64,000 nucleotides of DNA from contig CAWFCZ010000018.1 of the NCBI GenBank assembly GCA_963814355.1, positions 434,001 through 498,000 of the forward strand. Reading direction: 5' to 3'. The notes beneath the pieces were generated by a model. That model saw only the letters and a program-made list of their open reading frames with translations, did no database searches and was not told the origin of the DNA. Position numbers and translations under genes: made by a program. Shown here one piece after another: positions 41,761-50,698 of this stretch (position 1 is the first letter of the stretch; every line of letters begins with the position of its first letter). The DNA comes from JADGOV01 sp963814355. GTDB lineage: Bacteria > Actinomycetota > Actinomycetes > JADGOV01.

Positions 41761-43620
41761 TCAGGCCGCCGGCCGGGCACCGAGGGTGCTCAGCAGCTCC
41801 CGCCACTGCCGCCCGACGGCCTCCGGGCGGTACCGCCTCACGGTTCGCCGTCCGGCACTGGCCAGCCGGTTGCGCGTGGCCTCGTCACGGATCAGGTCAA
41901 TCAGGGCGGCGCCGAATGCCGCCACGTCGCCGTTGGGCACCAACAGGCCGTCGACCCGGTCGCTGATGATCTCGGCCGGTCCGTTTGGACAGTCGTAACT
42001 CACCACGGGGAGACCGGCGTTCATCGCCTCGATGATCACCATGCCGAAGCCTTCGTACCGCGAACTCAGCGCGAACAGCGACGCCGTCGCCATCTCCGCA
42101 CCGAGGCGATCGGTCGGTCCCATCAGGAACACGGAGTTGTACAGCTCCCGCTGGAAGATCAAGCTCCGCAGCTGCCCCGCCTGCGGGCCGCCGCCGTGGA
42201 TGCGCAGCGTCCAGTCGGGTTCCGCCTCGGCGACGGCCGCGAAGGCGTCGATCAGCCGGTCGAAGCCCTTCTGCCGGGTGAGCCGCCCGGCGGCCAGCAC
42301 GATCTTCCGGCGCGGCTGCGCGGCCGCCGGCGGTCGCTCAGGCAGGGCGTTCGGGATACGCCGGACGACCGTCCGGCGCTCGAGCAACCGGCGGTAGTCG
42401 GCCTCGTCGGCGGCGGAGAGCACGGCCAGGGCGTCGAGCTTCGGGTACTGCCGAGCGATCGCTGCCGCCAGCCCCGGCCGGTGGGCGGCGAAGTGCTGAT
42501 GCTCCTGACCCACCGTGATGACCCCGCGCGGTGCATACCGGGCGGCGATCAGGTTCCAGGCCGGCCGGGTGGTGATCAGTACCGCGGGCGGCAGCGACCG
42601 CAGCCAGCCCAGCACCGCCAGGTCGGTTTCCAGGGAACACACCGGAAAGGCGAAGTCCTCGGCATGGACCAGGCGGCTCGCCGAGCGCCGCAGGTAGCGT
42701 CGGCCGAGCCGGCGAAGTGAATCCCGACGCCCACCCACCGGCCGCTCGGTCGGCGGACCCGGCTGGGTCCGGTCGGTCAGGACGGTGACCCCGACGCCCG
42801 CCGGGAAGCCGAAGAACGGCTCCGCTCGGTGCCGCAGCACACTGACGATTTCGACGTCGTAGTCGCGGGACAGCTCCGCGGCCAGATTGAGCGTGGCCCG
42901 GATGGTGCCGCCCATGCCGTAGGCGTGCTGGATCAGCAGGTAGACGCGGGCGCGCTGCCCGGCCCCGGCCGCGCCGGCGGGCATCGCCGCCCCGACCGCG
43001 GACCGGCCCGCTCGGCCGCGCAACGCGGCCCGGATGGCCACCGTGGCGGCGTCGGACAACGACGCGCGCAACCTGTTCCGGGAACGCGCCAACACCGGGC
43101 GCACCGGCTTCGGCAGCCGCCGGCGCAGGGCCGCCCGCGGTCCGCCGCCGCAGCCCAGCGGTCGGGTGGTCGCACTCGGCTCGGCGGACTCGACCGGCTT
43201 GGCGCTGACGGCCAGGGCGCCGTCCAGGGTGACATACGGGCCCAACTGCCAGCTGCGCTGACCGATCGTCAGTTCCCTCGTGGGGTAGCGCATCACCCGC
43301 TGGCGGTTGGCCATCCCCGGTTCCGGGGCGGCAATCCGCAGCGGCGCGCCGCCGGGCGCCGGGAGCAGGTACAGGTCCCACACCTGCGCCTCGCCGGCGG
43401 TCGGTACCAGCTGCCGAAGGTCCAGTACCGCCCTGAACTCCCCGGCCGCGGCGTTCGCCGGGCAGCGGACCTGCGCATCGTCGCCGCGATGCCGGGCCAG
43501 CAACCAGGTCTCCCCCCCGGCGTCACCGGCCAGCGTCCCCACCACCGTCAGCTCCGGGGGCAGCGGGTCCCGGGCCACGTGCAGCCGGCGGTATCCGGCG
43601 GAGGACGGAGCCGGGTTCAC
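41761..43620 (-). CDS. GT4-family glycosyltransferase with N-terminal beta-rich domain
   Basis: A 619-residue protein. Residues 1 to about 160 are strand-rich and non-catalytic (PPELTVVGTLAGDAGGETWL). The GT-B part starts about residue 235 (VYLLIQHAYGMGGTIRATLN) and carries the donor-site signature YEGFGMVIIEAMNAGLPVVS followed by PNGPAEIISDRVDGLLVPNG. This version resembles TagE/TarM-type teichoic-acid glucosyltransferases. The GTG at 43620 overlaps the CDP-alcohol transferase stop by 3 bases. Confidence 0.86.
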   Translation of the reverse strand: MNPAPSSAGYRRLHVARDPLPPELTVVGTLAGDAGGETWLLARHRGDDAQVRCPANAAAGEFRAVLDLRQLVPTAGEAQVWDLYLLPAPGGAPLRIAAPEPGMANRQRVMRYPTRELTIGQRSWQLGPYVTLDGALAVSAKPVESAEPSATTRPLGCGGGPRAALRRRLPKPVRPVLARSRNRLRASLSDAATVAIRAALRGRAGRSAVGAAMPAGAAGAGQRARVYLLIQHAYGMGGTIRATLNLAAELSRDYDVEIVSVLRHRAEPFFGFPAGVGVTVLTDRTQPGPPTERPVGGRRDSLRRLGRRYLRRSASRLVHAEDFAFPVCSLETDLAVLGWLRSLPPAVLITTRPAWNLIAARYAPRGVITVGQEHQHFAAHRPGLAAAIARQYPKLDALAVLSAADEADYRRLLERRTVVRRIPNALPERPPAAAQPRRKIVLAAGRLTRQKGFDRLIDAFAAVAEAEPDWTLRIHGGGPQAGQLRSLIFQRELYNSVFLMGPTDRLGAEMATASLFALSSRYEGFGMVIIEAMNAGLPVVSYDCPNGPAEIISDRVDGLLVPNGDVAAFGAALIDLIRDEATRNRLASAGRRTVRRYRPEAVGRQWRELLSTLGARPAA

Positions 43621-44414
43621 CGCAGCCGGCTGGACGTGAGCACGCTCGCCAGGTATCCGAACGCGGTGACGGCCACCACCGGAAGGAGGATCAGCAAGAA
43701 CGTCCGGGTGCCGGTGAGGCTGGCGGAGGCGGTGTCGGCCACCGCCGCCGCAACCGCCAGCAGCGAGAACTCCACCGCCAGGTACATCCGAAAGAAGGGC
43801 AGGAAGCGCAGCACCCGGCGGATTCGACCGAGCCGGGACGGCGCTCGCGTGGTGCCCCCGTCGGTTAGCACCGGCCGGCCGGCGCGGGCCCGGGCGGCGT
43901 CGACCAGGTCGGTTTCGCTCTTGACCAGCAGGACCAGCACGGCCCCGAGCAGCCCCAGCGCCGTCCAGCCGTCGACGGACGTCCATCCTCCGTCGGCCCT
44001 GATGCCCAAAGCGATGGCCAGCGCCGCCTCGGTCAGGTAATGCCCGATCCGGTCCAGGTACACCCCCGCCGGGGACTGGGTGGCCCGCCATCGGGCCACC
44101 TCGCCGTCGGCGCAGTCGAAGAGCAACTGGGCCTGCACGAGCACCGCGGCACCGAGGGCGGCCGGCAGCCCCGGCAGGCTCAGGGACAGCGCCGCCAGCA
44201 GGCCGAGGCCGATCATCGCCCAGGTGACCCCGTTGGCGGTGATCGGGGTGCGCAGCAGCAGCGAGGTGAGGTACGGGGACAGCCGGCGCATGTACAGTCG
44301 CCCGGCCCAGTGTTCGGCGTTCACCCGGCCGAGCACCGACTCCGGCTGGCCGACCTCCCGGATCCGCGCGATGCTCGGGTGCCGGGCGGCGGATTTCTCG
44401 GGCTCGGTGCGCAT
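43617..44414 (-). CDS. CDP-alcohol phosphatidyltransferase family protein, variant motif
   Basis: A 265-residue membrane enzyme transferring an alcohol phosphate from a CDP-activated donor. The motif region reads DCADGEVARWRATQSPAGVY followed by LDRIGH: three of the four aspartates of the canonical pattern D-x2-DG-x2-AR-x8-G-x3-D-x3-D are kept, but the last is His. Membrane helices flank it. Its ATG at 44414 overlaps the upstream stop by one base. Third gene of a module with a nucleotidyltransferase and a glycerol-1-phosphate-dehydrogenase-like enzyme. Confidence 0.85.
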   Translation of the reverse strand: MRTEPEKSAARHPSIARIREVGQPESVLGRVNAEHWAGRLYMRRLSPYLTSLLLRTPITANGVTWAMIGLGLLAALSLSLPGLPAALGAAVLVQAQLLFDCADGEVARWRATQSPAGVYLDRIGHYLTEAALAIALGIRADGGWTSVDGWTALGLLGAVLVLLVKSETDLVDAARARAGRPVLTDGGTTRAPSRLGRIRRVLRFLPFFRMYLAVEFSLLAVAAAVADTASASLTGTRTFLLILLPVVAVTAFGYLASVLTSSRLR

Positions 44415-45493
44415 CACGGCGTCTCGGCGGCCGCGGGTTCGCCGAAGCCGCCGGCGAAGGCGGCTACCTGGCTGCGGACCTCGCCGGCGGAGGAGTTGCG
44501 GTGTTCCAGGATGGTGTACCGGTCCGGGCGGGTGGCCGGGGCGGCGAGCACGGCCTGAGCGAACTGCTCCTCGCTCAACCCCAGTTCCGCCGGGGTACGT
44601 GGCAGGCCGTGGCGGCGTAGGCACGCCTCGAGCTGATCAACCCGGGCGGTGTCGCCCCGCAGGTAGGTACAGAACAGCGCGCCCACGCCGGCCAGCTCGC
44701 CGTGGTTGCTGGTGCCCGGAAAGAGGCGGTCGACGGCGTGCAGAATTTCGTGGTCCCCGCCGCTGCAGGGCCGGCTGGAACCGGCCGCGGCCATCGCCAT
44801 TCCGGAGAGCACCAGGGCATCGGCCAGGCAGACCAGGAAGGCGTCGTCCGCGACACCGTCGGTGCGGCGCAACACCGCCTCAGCCGCGGTCCTGGCGAAG
44901 GTCACCGCGATCCCGTCCACGGGCTCGCCGCGTTCGGCGGCGGCGAGTTCCCAGTCGGCGATCGCCGAGAGGTTGCTCACCGCGTCACCGATGCCGGCGC
45001 GCAGCATCCGGGGCGGCGCCGTGCGTACGTAGTCCAGGTCGACCACCACCGCGATCGGCATGGCCACGCCGTAGGAGCCCTTGCGCCCGTCGGAGGTCAG
45101 CGAACTGACCGGGGAGGCGATGCCGTCGTGCGCCAGGTTGGTGGCCACCGCGACCATGGGCAGGCCGAGGCGGGTCGCGGCGTACTTGGTGACGTCAAGA
45201 GTCCGGCCGCCGCCGACGCCGACCAGCGCGTCGTAGGACCTGGCGTGCAATCGCTCCTGCAAGGCGCCGGCCGCCTCCAGCGAGCCGTCAGCGACGGTGC
45301 AGAAGTCGGCATGGGGCAGCGAGGCGCGGATGACCTCCGCGAGCAGCTGGCCCTGGCCGGACCCGACGGCCACCGCGACCTGCCCGGCGCCGGAGATCCG
45401 GCGGTCGGCGAGCAGGCCGCCCAGATCCGTCACGGCACCCGGCCGGATGTCGAGGAACAGCGGAGAGGGCAGCATCCGGGCTAGTAGCGGCAT
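44414..45493 (-). CDS. sn-Glycerol-1-phosphate dehydrogenase-like (iron-containing alcohol dehydrogenase superfamily)
   Basis: A 359-residue NAD(P)- and metal-dependent enzyme. VGVGGGRTLDVTKYAA is the nucleotide loop; metal ligands are likely in NLAHDGIASPVSS, SGGDHEILHAVD and SNHGELAGVG. This pattern is nearest to glycerol-1-phosphate dehydrogenases (archaeal EgsA, Bacillus AraM), which reduce dihydroxyacetone phosphate. ATG 45493 overlaps the upstream gene by 13 bases; ATG 45475 is an alternative. In context it may supply a polyol phosphate to the nucleotidyltransferase just upstream. Confidence 0.84.
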   Translation of the reverse strand: MPLLARMLPSPLFLDIRPGAVTDLGGLLADRRISGAGQVAVAVGSGQGQLLAEVIRASLPHADFCTVADGSLEAAGALQERLHARSYDALVGVGGGRTLDVTKYAATRLGLPMVAVATNLAHDGIASPVSSLTSDGRKGSYGVAMPIAVVVDLDYVRTAPPRMLRAGIGDAVSNLSAIADWELAAAERGEPVDGIAVTFARTAAEAVLRRTDGVADDAFLVCLADALVLSGMAMAAAGSSRPCSGGDHEILHAVDRLFPGTSNHGELAGVGALFCTYLRGDTARVDQLEACLRRHGLPRTPAELGLSEEQFAQAVLAAPATRPDRYTILEHRNSSAGEVRSQVAAFAGGFGEPAAAETP

Positions 45494-46212
45494 GCCAGCT
45501 CTCGGGCCCGTTCCAGATCGGCGAGGTTGTCCACCTCGACCCAGTCCACCGCTCCGATCGGGGCCACCTCCACCCGGCCGCCGCGGTCGACGAACTCCTG
45601 GTAGGCATCCTCGTAGTACAGCTGCGGATCCCGCCGCCAGGTGGCCTCCAGCGCTTCGGTCAACTCCGGACCGGCGGCCGGCTCGATGAGGGTGAGGCCG
45701 ATGTACTCCCCCGCGGCGGTGGCCGGCAGGACCGCCTTGTTGATCCGGGCCAGGCTGCCGTCCGCCTTGAGCTGAATCTTCATCTCCTCCTCGGCCAGCG
45801 CCTTGACGGTGTCCACCGCGAGCACGATTCCCGGCCCCCGGGCGGCCAGCAGGGCGTGTTGCGCGGTGACCGGGTGCACGGTGTCGCCGTTGACCAGCAG
45901 GACCGGGGTGCGGAACGCCTCCCGCGCCAACCACAGCGAATAGGCGTTGTTCCATTCCTCCGCCCGGTCGTTGTGGACCAGATCGACCCGCACCCCGTAC
46001 CTCGCCCGCAACGCCGGAGCCTGCTCGGCGATCCGGCCGGCGGCGAAACCGGTGACCACCAGAACCTCGGTGATCCCAACTTCGCGCAGGTTGGCCACCG
46101 TGTTCTCCAGGATCGTGCGCTCGCCGGAGATGGGCAGCAGGGTCTTCGGCAGGTCCGCGGTCAGCGTTCCCAGCCGGCGTCCGGCCCCGGCGGCCAAGAC
46201 AAGTCCGATCAT
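45481..46212 (-). CDS. Sugar/polyol-phosphate nucleotidyltransferase
   Basis: A 243-residue NTP transferase. MIGLVLAAGAGRRLG and DLPKTLLPI form the nucleotide and Lys motifs; LLVNGDTVHP supplies the metal Asp, and DWVEVDNLADLERA the second acidic site. It resembles phosphocholine and inositol-phosphate cytidylyltransferases, so CTP is the likely nucleotide given the adjacent CDP-alcohol transferases. Its ATG overlaps the stop of the membrane-protein gene upstream (ATGA). Confidence 0.84.
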   Translation of the reverse strand: MIGLVLAAGAGRRLGTLTADLPKTLLPISGERTILENTVANLREVGITEVLVVTGFAAGRIAEQAPALRARYGVRVDLVHNDRAEEWNNAYSLWLAREAFRTPVLLVNGDTVHPVTAQHALLAARGPGIVLAVDTVKALAEEEMKIQLKADGSLARINKAVLPATAAGEYIGLTLIEPAAGPELTEALEATWRRDPQLYYEDAYQEFVDRGGRVEVAPIGAVDWVEVDNLADLERARELACRY

Positions 46213-46865
46213 TCGTCGTCGGCTTCGTCGTCGTGGTAGAGCGCCGCGGGATGGAGTCCGGCGGCACTGCTGCCCGACTGCCCCACCGGGCGGGGGGCGC
46301 CCGTGGTCCAGCTGCGGACGCTCTCGGCGAGGAAGATCCCACCGAGCGCGGCCGCGCCCACGCCCAGGGCCGGCCGCAGTCGGCCGGCCCGAAGCAGCGC
46401 GAAGGTCGCCAGGAGCCGGAGGTCCCACCCGCCGCCGACCAGGCCCACCCAGCGCGGCGGCGGTGTTCCCCGGCTGCGGATCCGGTACATCAGGTCGTAG
46501 TGGTGATAGGCCAGTACGGCGAGGAAGGCGTAGGCCGTCTCGAGCCGCTCTCCGGCGAGGTCCGCCATGCGGAGGACCAGACCGTACTCGGCGGCCCGCA
46601 GTACCGGTGGAACCAGCCAGCTCAGCCGGGTGTCCAGCGGCGCTCCGGCGCCCGCGCCGGCGCACAGCACCAGCCATCCGAGCCCGAGCCCCAACGCCGG
46701 TCGCCGTCCCCCGCCGGGCAGTGCCGCGACCAGCGACGCCGGAACGACGCCGACCAGCGTGAGCAGCGCCGGGTCGACCCGGATCCGGCGACGCGCGGCA
46801 CGGCCGAGCAGGGCGGCCAGCGGGCCGTCGTCGCGGTAGTCGACCAGCGCGCTGCGGGCGCTCAC
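46209..46865 (-). CDS. Membrane protein, DUF5941-like
   Basis: A 218-residue protein with several hydrophobic segments (GLGLGWLVLCAGAGAG, TAYAFLAVLAYHHYDLMYRI, LLATFALLRAG) and an acidic tail. I recall DUF5941 proteins lying next to or fused with CDP-alcohol transferases in actinobacteria, and this fits, but the assignment is from memory. GTG 46865 is 10 bases after the upstream transferase stop; the 3' end overlaps the nucleotidyltransferase start. Confidence 0.72.
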   Translation of the reverse strand: MSARSALVDYRDDGPLAALLGRAARRRIRVDPALLTLVGVVPASLVAALPGGGRRPALGLGLGWLVLCAGAGAGAPLDTRLSWLVPPVLRAAEYGLVLRMADLAGERLETAYAFLAVLAYHHYDLMYRIRSRGTPPPRWVGLVGGGWDLRLLATFALLRAGRLRPALGVGAAALGGIFLAESVRSWTTGAPRPVGQSGSSAAGLHPAALYHDDEADDE

Positions 46866-46875
46866 CTGAGCCGCC

Positions 46876-48522
46876 TCACGACGCCACCGAGCGCAGCACC
46901 TTGCCGGTCAGGCTGTACCCACCTGCGGCAGCACCCCAGCTCAGCAGCGCCACGAACGTGGTACGCGGTGAGAAACAGGCCGCGGTCAACGAGATCAGCG
47001 CGAATCGTTCGCCGATCGGCAGCACCAGAATCTTCTTGCCGTATCGCATCCAGTCCCGTCGCTCCAGCGCCCGGGAGGCCCGGATCGCCCCCCGGGCGGC
47101 CGTGGCCCGGACCTGGTGCCGCATGGGGGCGGCGACCCCGCCCGAGCGCCCGAGGGCCGGCGGTTCGCCGTCGACGGCGACCACGGTGTCCCCGGCCTCG
47201 TCCAGCGGCGGGTGCGGGGTGTTGCCGATCACCAGGTGCTGCGCGCCGGCGTAGGCGAAGTCGACGGTGTGCCGCACGGTCTGCAGGCCCAGCGCGGCGG
47301 CGGCCAGCAACCAGACGTCGTCGTCGAAGCCGCGCCGGGCTCCGGCCGCCAGGCCGACGTACACCGCGTACTCCTTGGCCCGGTCACCGACCGAGTCCAG
47401 CCACCCGCCGAGGCTGGAGAACGTCCTGGTGTACCGGGCGAGCTGACCGTCCACGCAGTCCGCGGTGAACGCCGCCTGCAACAGCACCGCGCCGGCGACC
47501 AGCCCACCGCGGTTGCCGATGGCGAAGCACCCAGCGGCTCCCAGCCCGATCCCCAGGGACAGCGCGGTCACCCGGTTCGGTGTCCAGCCCCGGCGGGCGG
47601 CCGCCCGGGCCAGATACCGGGAGTACGGGCTGACCAGAAACGTGGTGAAGGCGCCGTCGTTGGATTTCACCGCGGCATCGAGCAGCACGCCGTCCTCGTC
47701 GATGGCGGCCGCCGCCCACTCGGCGCATCGAGCCTGCTCGGACGAGGTCGGCCGGGTCAGGAAGAAGCCACGGATATCCAGCGCGGACACGTGCACGTTG
47801 GCCCGGACCAGGCCGACTATCGCCAGGGCGACCACGTCGCCGTAGGCCTGACGCGCCTGGCCGGGGGCGTGCCGGTCCGCGATGGCCAGACCCGGCCCGG
47901 CTTGGGTGCCTCCCGGCACCGCCCAGCCCCGAGGCAGCGGCGGCGTCGCCAGCTCGGCGAGGCTGCGCGCCACCCGGGCCAACTCGACCGCCTGGCCGGC
48001 AGCCATCAGCAGCACGCCGGTCAGTGCGGCGTTCGGCTGCTGGGCGAGGTGGAACGCCGAACTCGCACTGACGATCCGACCACGGGCGATCCGGGCCGGA
48101 GCGGCCCACCACCCCGGTTCGGGAGCGGTCACCACCAGGGCGCCGGTCGCCACCCGCGGGTCCTTGAGCAGTCCGGCGAGGGCCTCACCGGAAACCGCGA
48201 GATCGGCCGGGGCCAGCAGGATGCGCCCCTGCGCGGCGGAGGCGGCGACGGCCACCAGCGCCAGGTCGCCGGCCAGATCGGGGCTGTCGGTGAGGCTGAC
48301 CCGGATGCCGTCCGGTGACCCGAGCCGGAGCACCGCATCGGCCAGCAGCGCAGCGCACTGCTCCCGCCAGTGCGGCCGGGTGATCACCGTGACCGCGTCG
48401 ATGCCGAGCCCGGCGAGCTGGCCGAGCAGGTGGCCGAGCAGGCTGCCCCGGTACGGCAGGGCGGCGGCCGGGGCGCCGCAGTCGTCGGGCACCGTCGCCA
48501 GCAGGATCGCCGTGCTAGCCAT
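46876..48522 (-). CDS. Bifunctional-type protein: degenerate nucleotidyltransferase domain plus CDP-alcohol phosphatidyltransferase
   Basis: A 548-residue protein. Residues 1 to about 215 look like a nucleotidyltransferase fold (AILLATVPDD, LLGQLAGLGIDAVTVITRP) but lack the glycine-rich loop and lysine motif, so this half is probably inactive. From about residue 300 is a membrane CDP-alcohol transferase with the complete motif DCVDGQLARYTRTFSSLGG then WLDSVGD. The layout recalls archaeal inositol-phosphate cytidylyltransferase/DIPP-synthase fusions. First gene of the minus-strand module running to 41761; 152 bases from the divergent GT2 gene. Confidence 0.83.
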   Translation of the reverse strand: MASTAILLATVPDDCGAPAAALPYRGSLLGHLLGQLAGLGIDAVTVITRPHWREQCAALLADAVLRLGSPDGIRVSLTDSPDLAGDLALVAVAASAAQGRILLAPADLAVSGEALAGLLKDPRVATGALVVTAPEPGWWAAPARIARGRIVSASSAFHLAQQPNAALTGVLLMAAGQAVELARVARSLAELATPPLPRGWAVPGGTQAGPGLAIADRHAPGQARQAYGDVVALAIVGLVRANVHVSALDIRGFFLTRPTSSEQARCAEWAAAAIDEDGVLLDAAVKSNDGAFTTFLVSPYSRYLARAAARRGWTPNRVTALSLGIGLGAAGCFAIGNRGGLVAGAVLLQAAFTADCVDGQLARYTRTFSSLGGWLDSVGDRAKEYAVYVGLAAGARRGFDDDVWLLAAAALGLQTVRHTVDFAYAGAQHLVIGNTPHPPLDEAGDTVVAVDGEPPALGRSGGVAAPMRHQVRATAARGAIRASRALERRDWMRYGKKILVLPIGERFALISLTAACFSPRTTFVALLSWGAAAGGYSLTGKVLRSVAS

Positions 48523-48674
48523 CCGGGCCGGTGCCGACCTTCACGTGGTACGCCTCCGCATGCCGGTCCGTCGCACCTGCGGGGGCCGCGCTGTCTGTCC
48601 CTGGCACCGTACCCGACGACGGCCGCGTCGAGTGGGAGGCGGGTGCGGTGGGGGCCACGGCTAACCTGGGCGGG

Positions 48675-49808
48675 ATGCCCAGCCAGGCCGGTCCTCCCGC
48701 CCGACCCGAGCCGGCGGACGGAGCACCTCACCAGGGCGCACCGGGGACCGCCGGTGGTGGTTGGGCGGGGGTCTCGGTGGTCATGCCGGTGCTCGACGAG
48801 GAACTGCATCTGCGCGCGGCGGTGCGCCAAGCGCTGGCCCAGGACTATCCGGGCAAGCTGGAGGTCGTCCTGGCGCTCGGGCCCTCACGGGACCGAACGG
48901 CGGAGATCGCCGACCGACTGGCGGCCTCCGATGCCCGGGTCCGCCTGGTGGCGAACCCGACCGGGCGTACTCCGGCCGGGTTGAACGCGGCGGTGGCGGC
49001 CGCGCGGTACGACATCATCGTCCGGCTCGACGGCCACGCCTTGGTGTCGCCGGACTACGTCCGGGTGGCCGTCGAGGTGCTCGCGGCCACCGGGGCGGCC
49101 AACGTCGGCGGCATCATGGCCGCCGAGGGCAACGACGCGTTCAGCGCGGCGGTCGCCAGGGCGATGCGCAGTCCGCTCGGGGTCGGCAGCGCCGCGTTCC
49201 ACGTCGGCGGCCGAGCCGGCCCGGCGGATAGCGTGTACCTCGGGGTGTTTCGGCGCTCCGTGCTGGCCGAGCTCGGCGGGTACGACGAACGTTTCGAACG
49301 GGCCCAGGACTGGGAGCTGAACTACCGGATCCGGCGCTCGGGCGGGCTGGTGTACTTCACCCCCGAACTCGCCGTCACCTACCGGCCACGGTCGAACCTG
49401 CGCGCCCTGGGCCGGCAGTACTTCCACTACGGCCGCTGGCGACGCGGCATCGTCCGGCGTTATCCGGAAACCGCCACCGTCCGCTACCTGGCACCGCCCG
49501 TCACGCTGGTCGCGGTGGCCGGTGGGCTGCTGCTCGCCGCCACCGGACGCCGGCTCGGACTGCTGGCGCCGGTCGGGTACGCGGGCGGGGTGCTGGTGGG
49601 TTCGGCGTGGACCGGGCGCGGATTGCCGCTGCGGGGCCGGCTGGCCCTGCCCGGCATCTATCTCACGATGCACGGCTGCTGGGCGGTCGGCTTCCTGACC
49701 AGCCCGATCCGACTCGCGGCCGAGCCGGCCGGGCCCACCGGGGGCGGCGGCTGGACGCCGGGTCTGCCGTTCCCGGAAACCGCCGGGGGGATGCCGTACC
49801 GTCGATAG
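48675..49808 (+). CDS. GT2 family glycosyltransferase
   Basis: A 377-residue enzyme: GT-A domain with GVSVVMPVLDEELHLRAAV, acceptor and metal region IIVRLDGHALVSPDYV, and RAQDWELNYRIRRSGG, then C-terminal membrane helices (VTLVAVAGGLLLAATG). It resembles ExoA-type glycosyltransferases. ATG 48675 is used in place of an upstream start at 48531 because the extra residues are unlike the family. It lies 2 bases before the ABC exporter permease start, so it probably acts on the exported polymer. Confidence 0.87.
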   Translation: MPSQAGPPARPEPADGAPHQGAPGTAGGGWAGVSVVMPVLDEELHLRAAVRQALAQDYPGKLEVVLALGPSRDRTAEIADRLAASDARVRLVANPTGRTPAGLNAAVAAARYDIIVRLDGHALVSPDYVRVAVEVLAATGAANVGGIMAAEGNDAFSAAVARAMRSPLGVGSAAFHVGGRAGPADSVYLGVFRRSVLAELGGYDERFERAQDWELNYRIRRSGGLVYFTPELAVTYRPRSNLRALGRQYFHYGRWRRGIVRRYPETATVRYLAPPVTLVAVAGGLLLAATGRRLGLLAPVGYAGGVLVGSAWTGRGLPLRGRLALPGIYLTMHGCWAVGFLTSPIRLAAEPAGPTGGGGWTPGLPFPETAGGMPYRR

Positions 49809-49810
49809 TC

Positions 49811-50698
49811 GTGAGCGACCTGCGGACGGCGGCCGGGCCGATGACGCCGGCGGCCGAGACGGCCGCCCGGTACGGCATGGCACGGGCCGGGGCGCGGCCG
49901 CCCCTGCTGCCCTACGCCCGCGACCTGTGGGGGCGGCGGCACTTCATCGTCGCCTTCGCGCGGGCCTACAACGCGGTCGGGTATTCCGGCAGCTTCCTCG
50001 GCCAGTTGTGGCAGGTCCTGACCCCGCTGCTCAACGCGGCGGTGTATTTCCTGGTCTTCGGGGTGATCCTGCACACCTCTCGGGGCGTGTCGAATTACAT
50101 CGGTTTCCTGGTCATCGGAATCTTCGTCTTTCATTACACCCAGAACTCCATCCTGGCCGGGTCTCGAGCGATCACCTCCAACATCGGCCTGACCCGGGCG
50201 CTGCACTTTCCCCGGGCCACCTTGCCGGTGGCCACGACGGTCATCGCGCTGCAGCAACTGCTGGTCTCCTTGATCGTGCTCGTGCCGATCATTCTGATCA
50301 CCGGGGAACGGCCCTCGCCGCGCTGGCTGCTGGTGCTGCCGGCGGTCCTGCTGCAGACCTTTTTCTGCCTCGGTTGCGCATTCATCCTGGCCCGGATCGG
50401 CGCCCGGGTCCCGGACACCACCCAGATACTGCCTTTCCTGCTCCGCACCTGGCTCTACCTCTCCGGCATCTTCTACAGCATCAAGCACTTCATCCACTCG
50501 CTGCACCACGACTGGATCCGCCATCTGCTGGAGGTCAATCCCGGGGCGGTCTACGTCGAACTCGTTCGTGACGCCCTTCTCGCCCGGCACGACACCTACA
50601 GCTTCGAATGGCCGGTCGCCCTCTTCTGGGCAGTCGTCACCTTCGGGATCGGCTTCGTGTTCTTCTGGCAGGCCGAGGAGCAGTACGGCCGTGGCTGA
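49811..50698 (+). CDS. Polysaccharide/teichoic-acid ABC exporter permease (TagG/Wzm-like)
   Basis: A 295-residue membrane subunit of an ABC-2 exporter. It begins with a cytosolic region then LWGRRHFIVAFARAYNAVGY, followed by about six helices; TRALHFPRATLPVATTVIALQ and LSGIFYSI are typical of TagG/Wzm proteins. The GTG at 49811 follows the GT2 stop by 2 bases, and its 3' end overlaps the ATPase gene by 8 bases. Confidence 0.91.
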   Translation: MSDLRTAAGPMTPAAETAARYGMARAGARPPLLPYARDLWGRRHFIVAFARAYNAVGYSGSFLGQLWQVLTPLLNAAVYFLVFGVILHTSRGVSNYIGFLVIGIFVFHYTQNSILAGSRAITSNIGLTRALHFPRATLPVATTVIALQQLLVSLIVLVPIILITGERPSPRWLLVLPAVLLQTFFCLGCAFILARIGARVPDTTQILPFLLRTWLYLSGIFYSIKHFIHSLHHDWIRHLLEVNPGAVYVELVRDALLARHDTYSFEWPVALFWAVVTFGIGFVFFWQAEEQYGRG

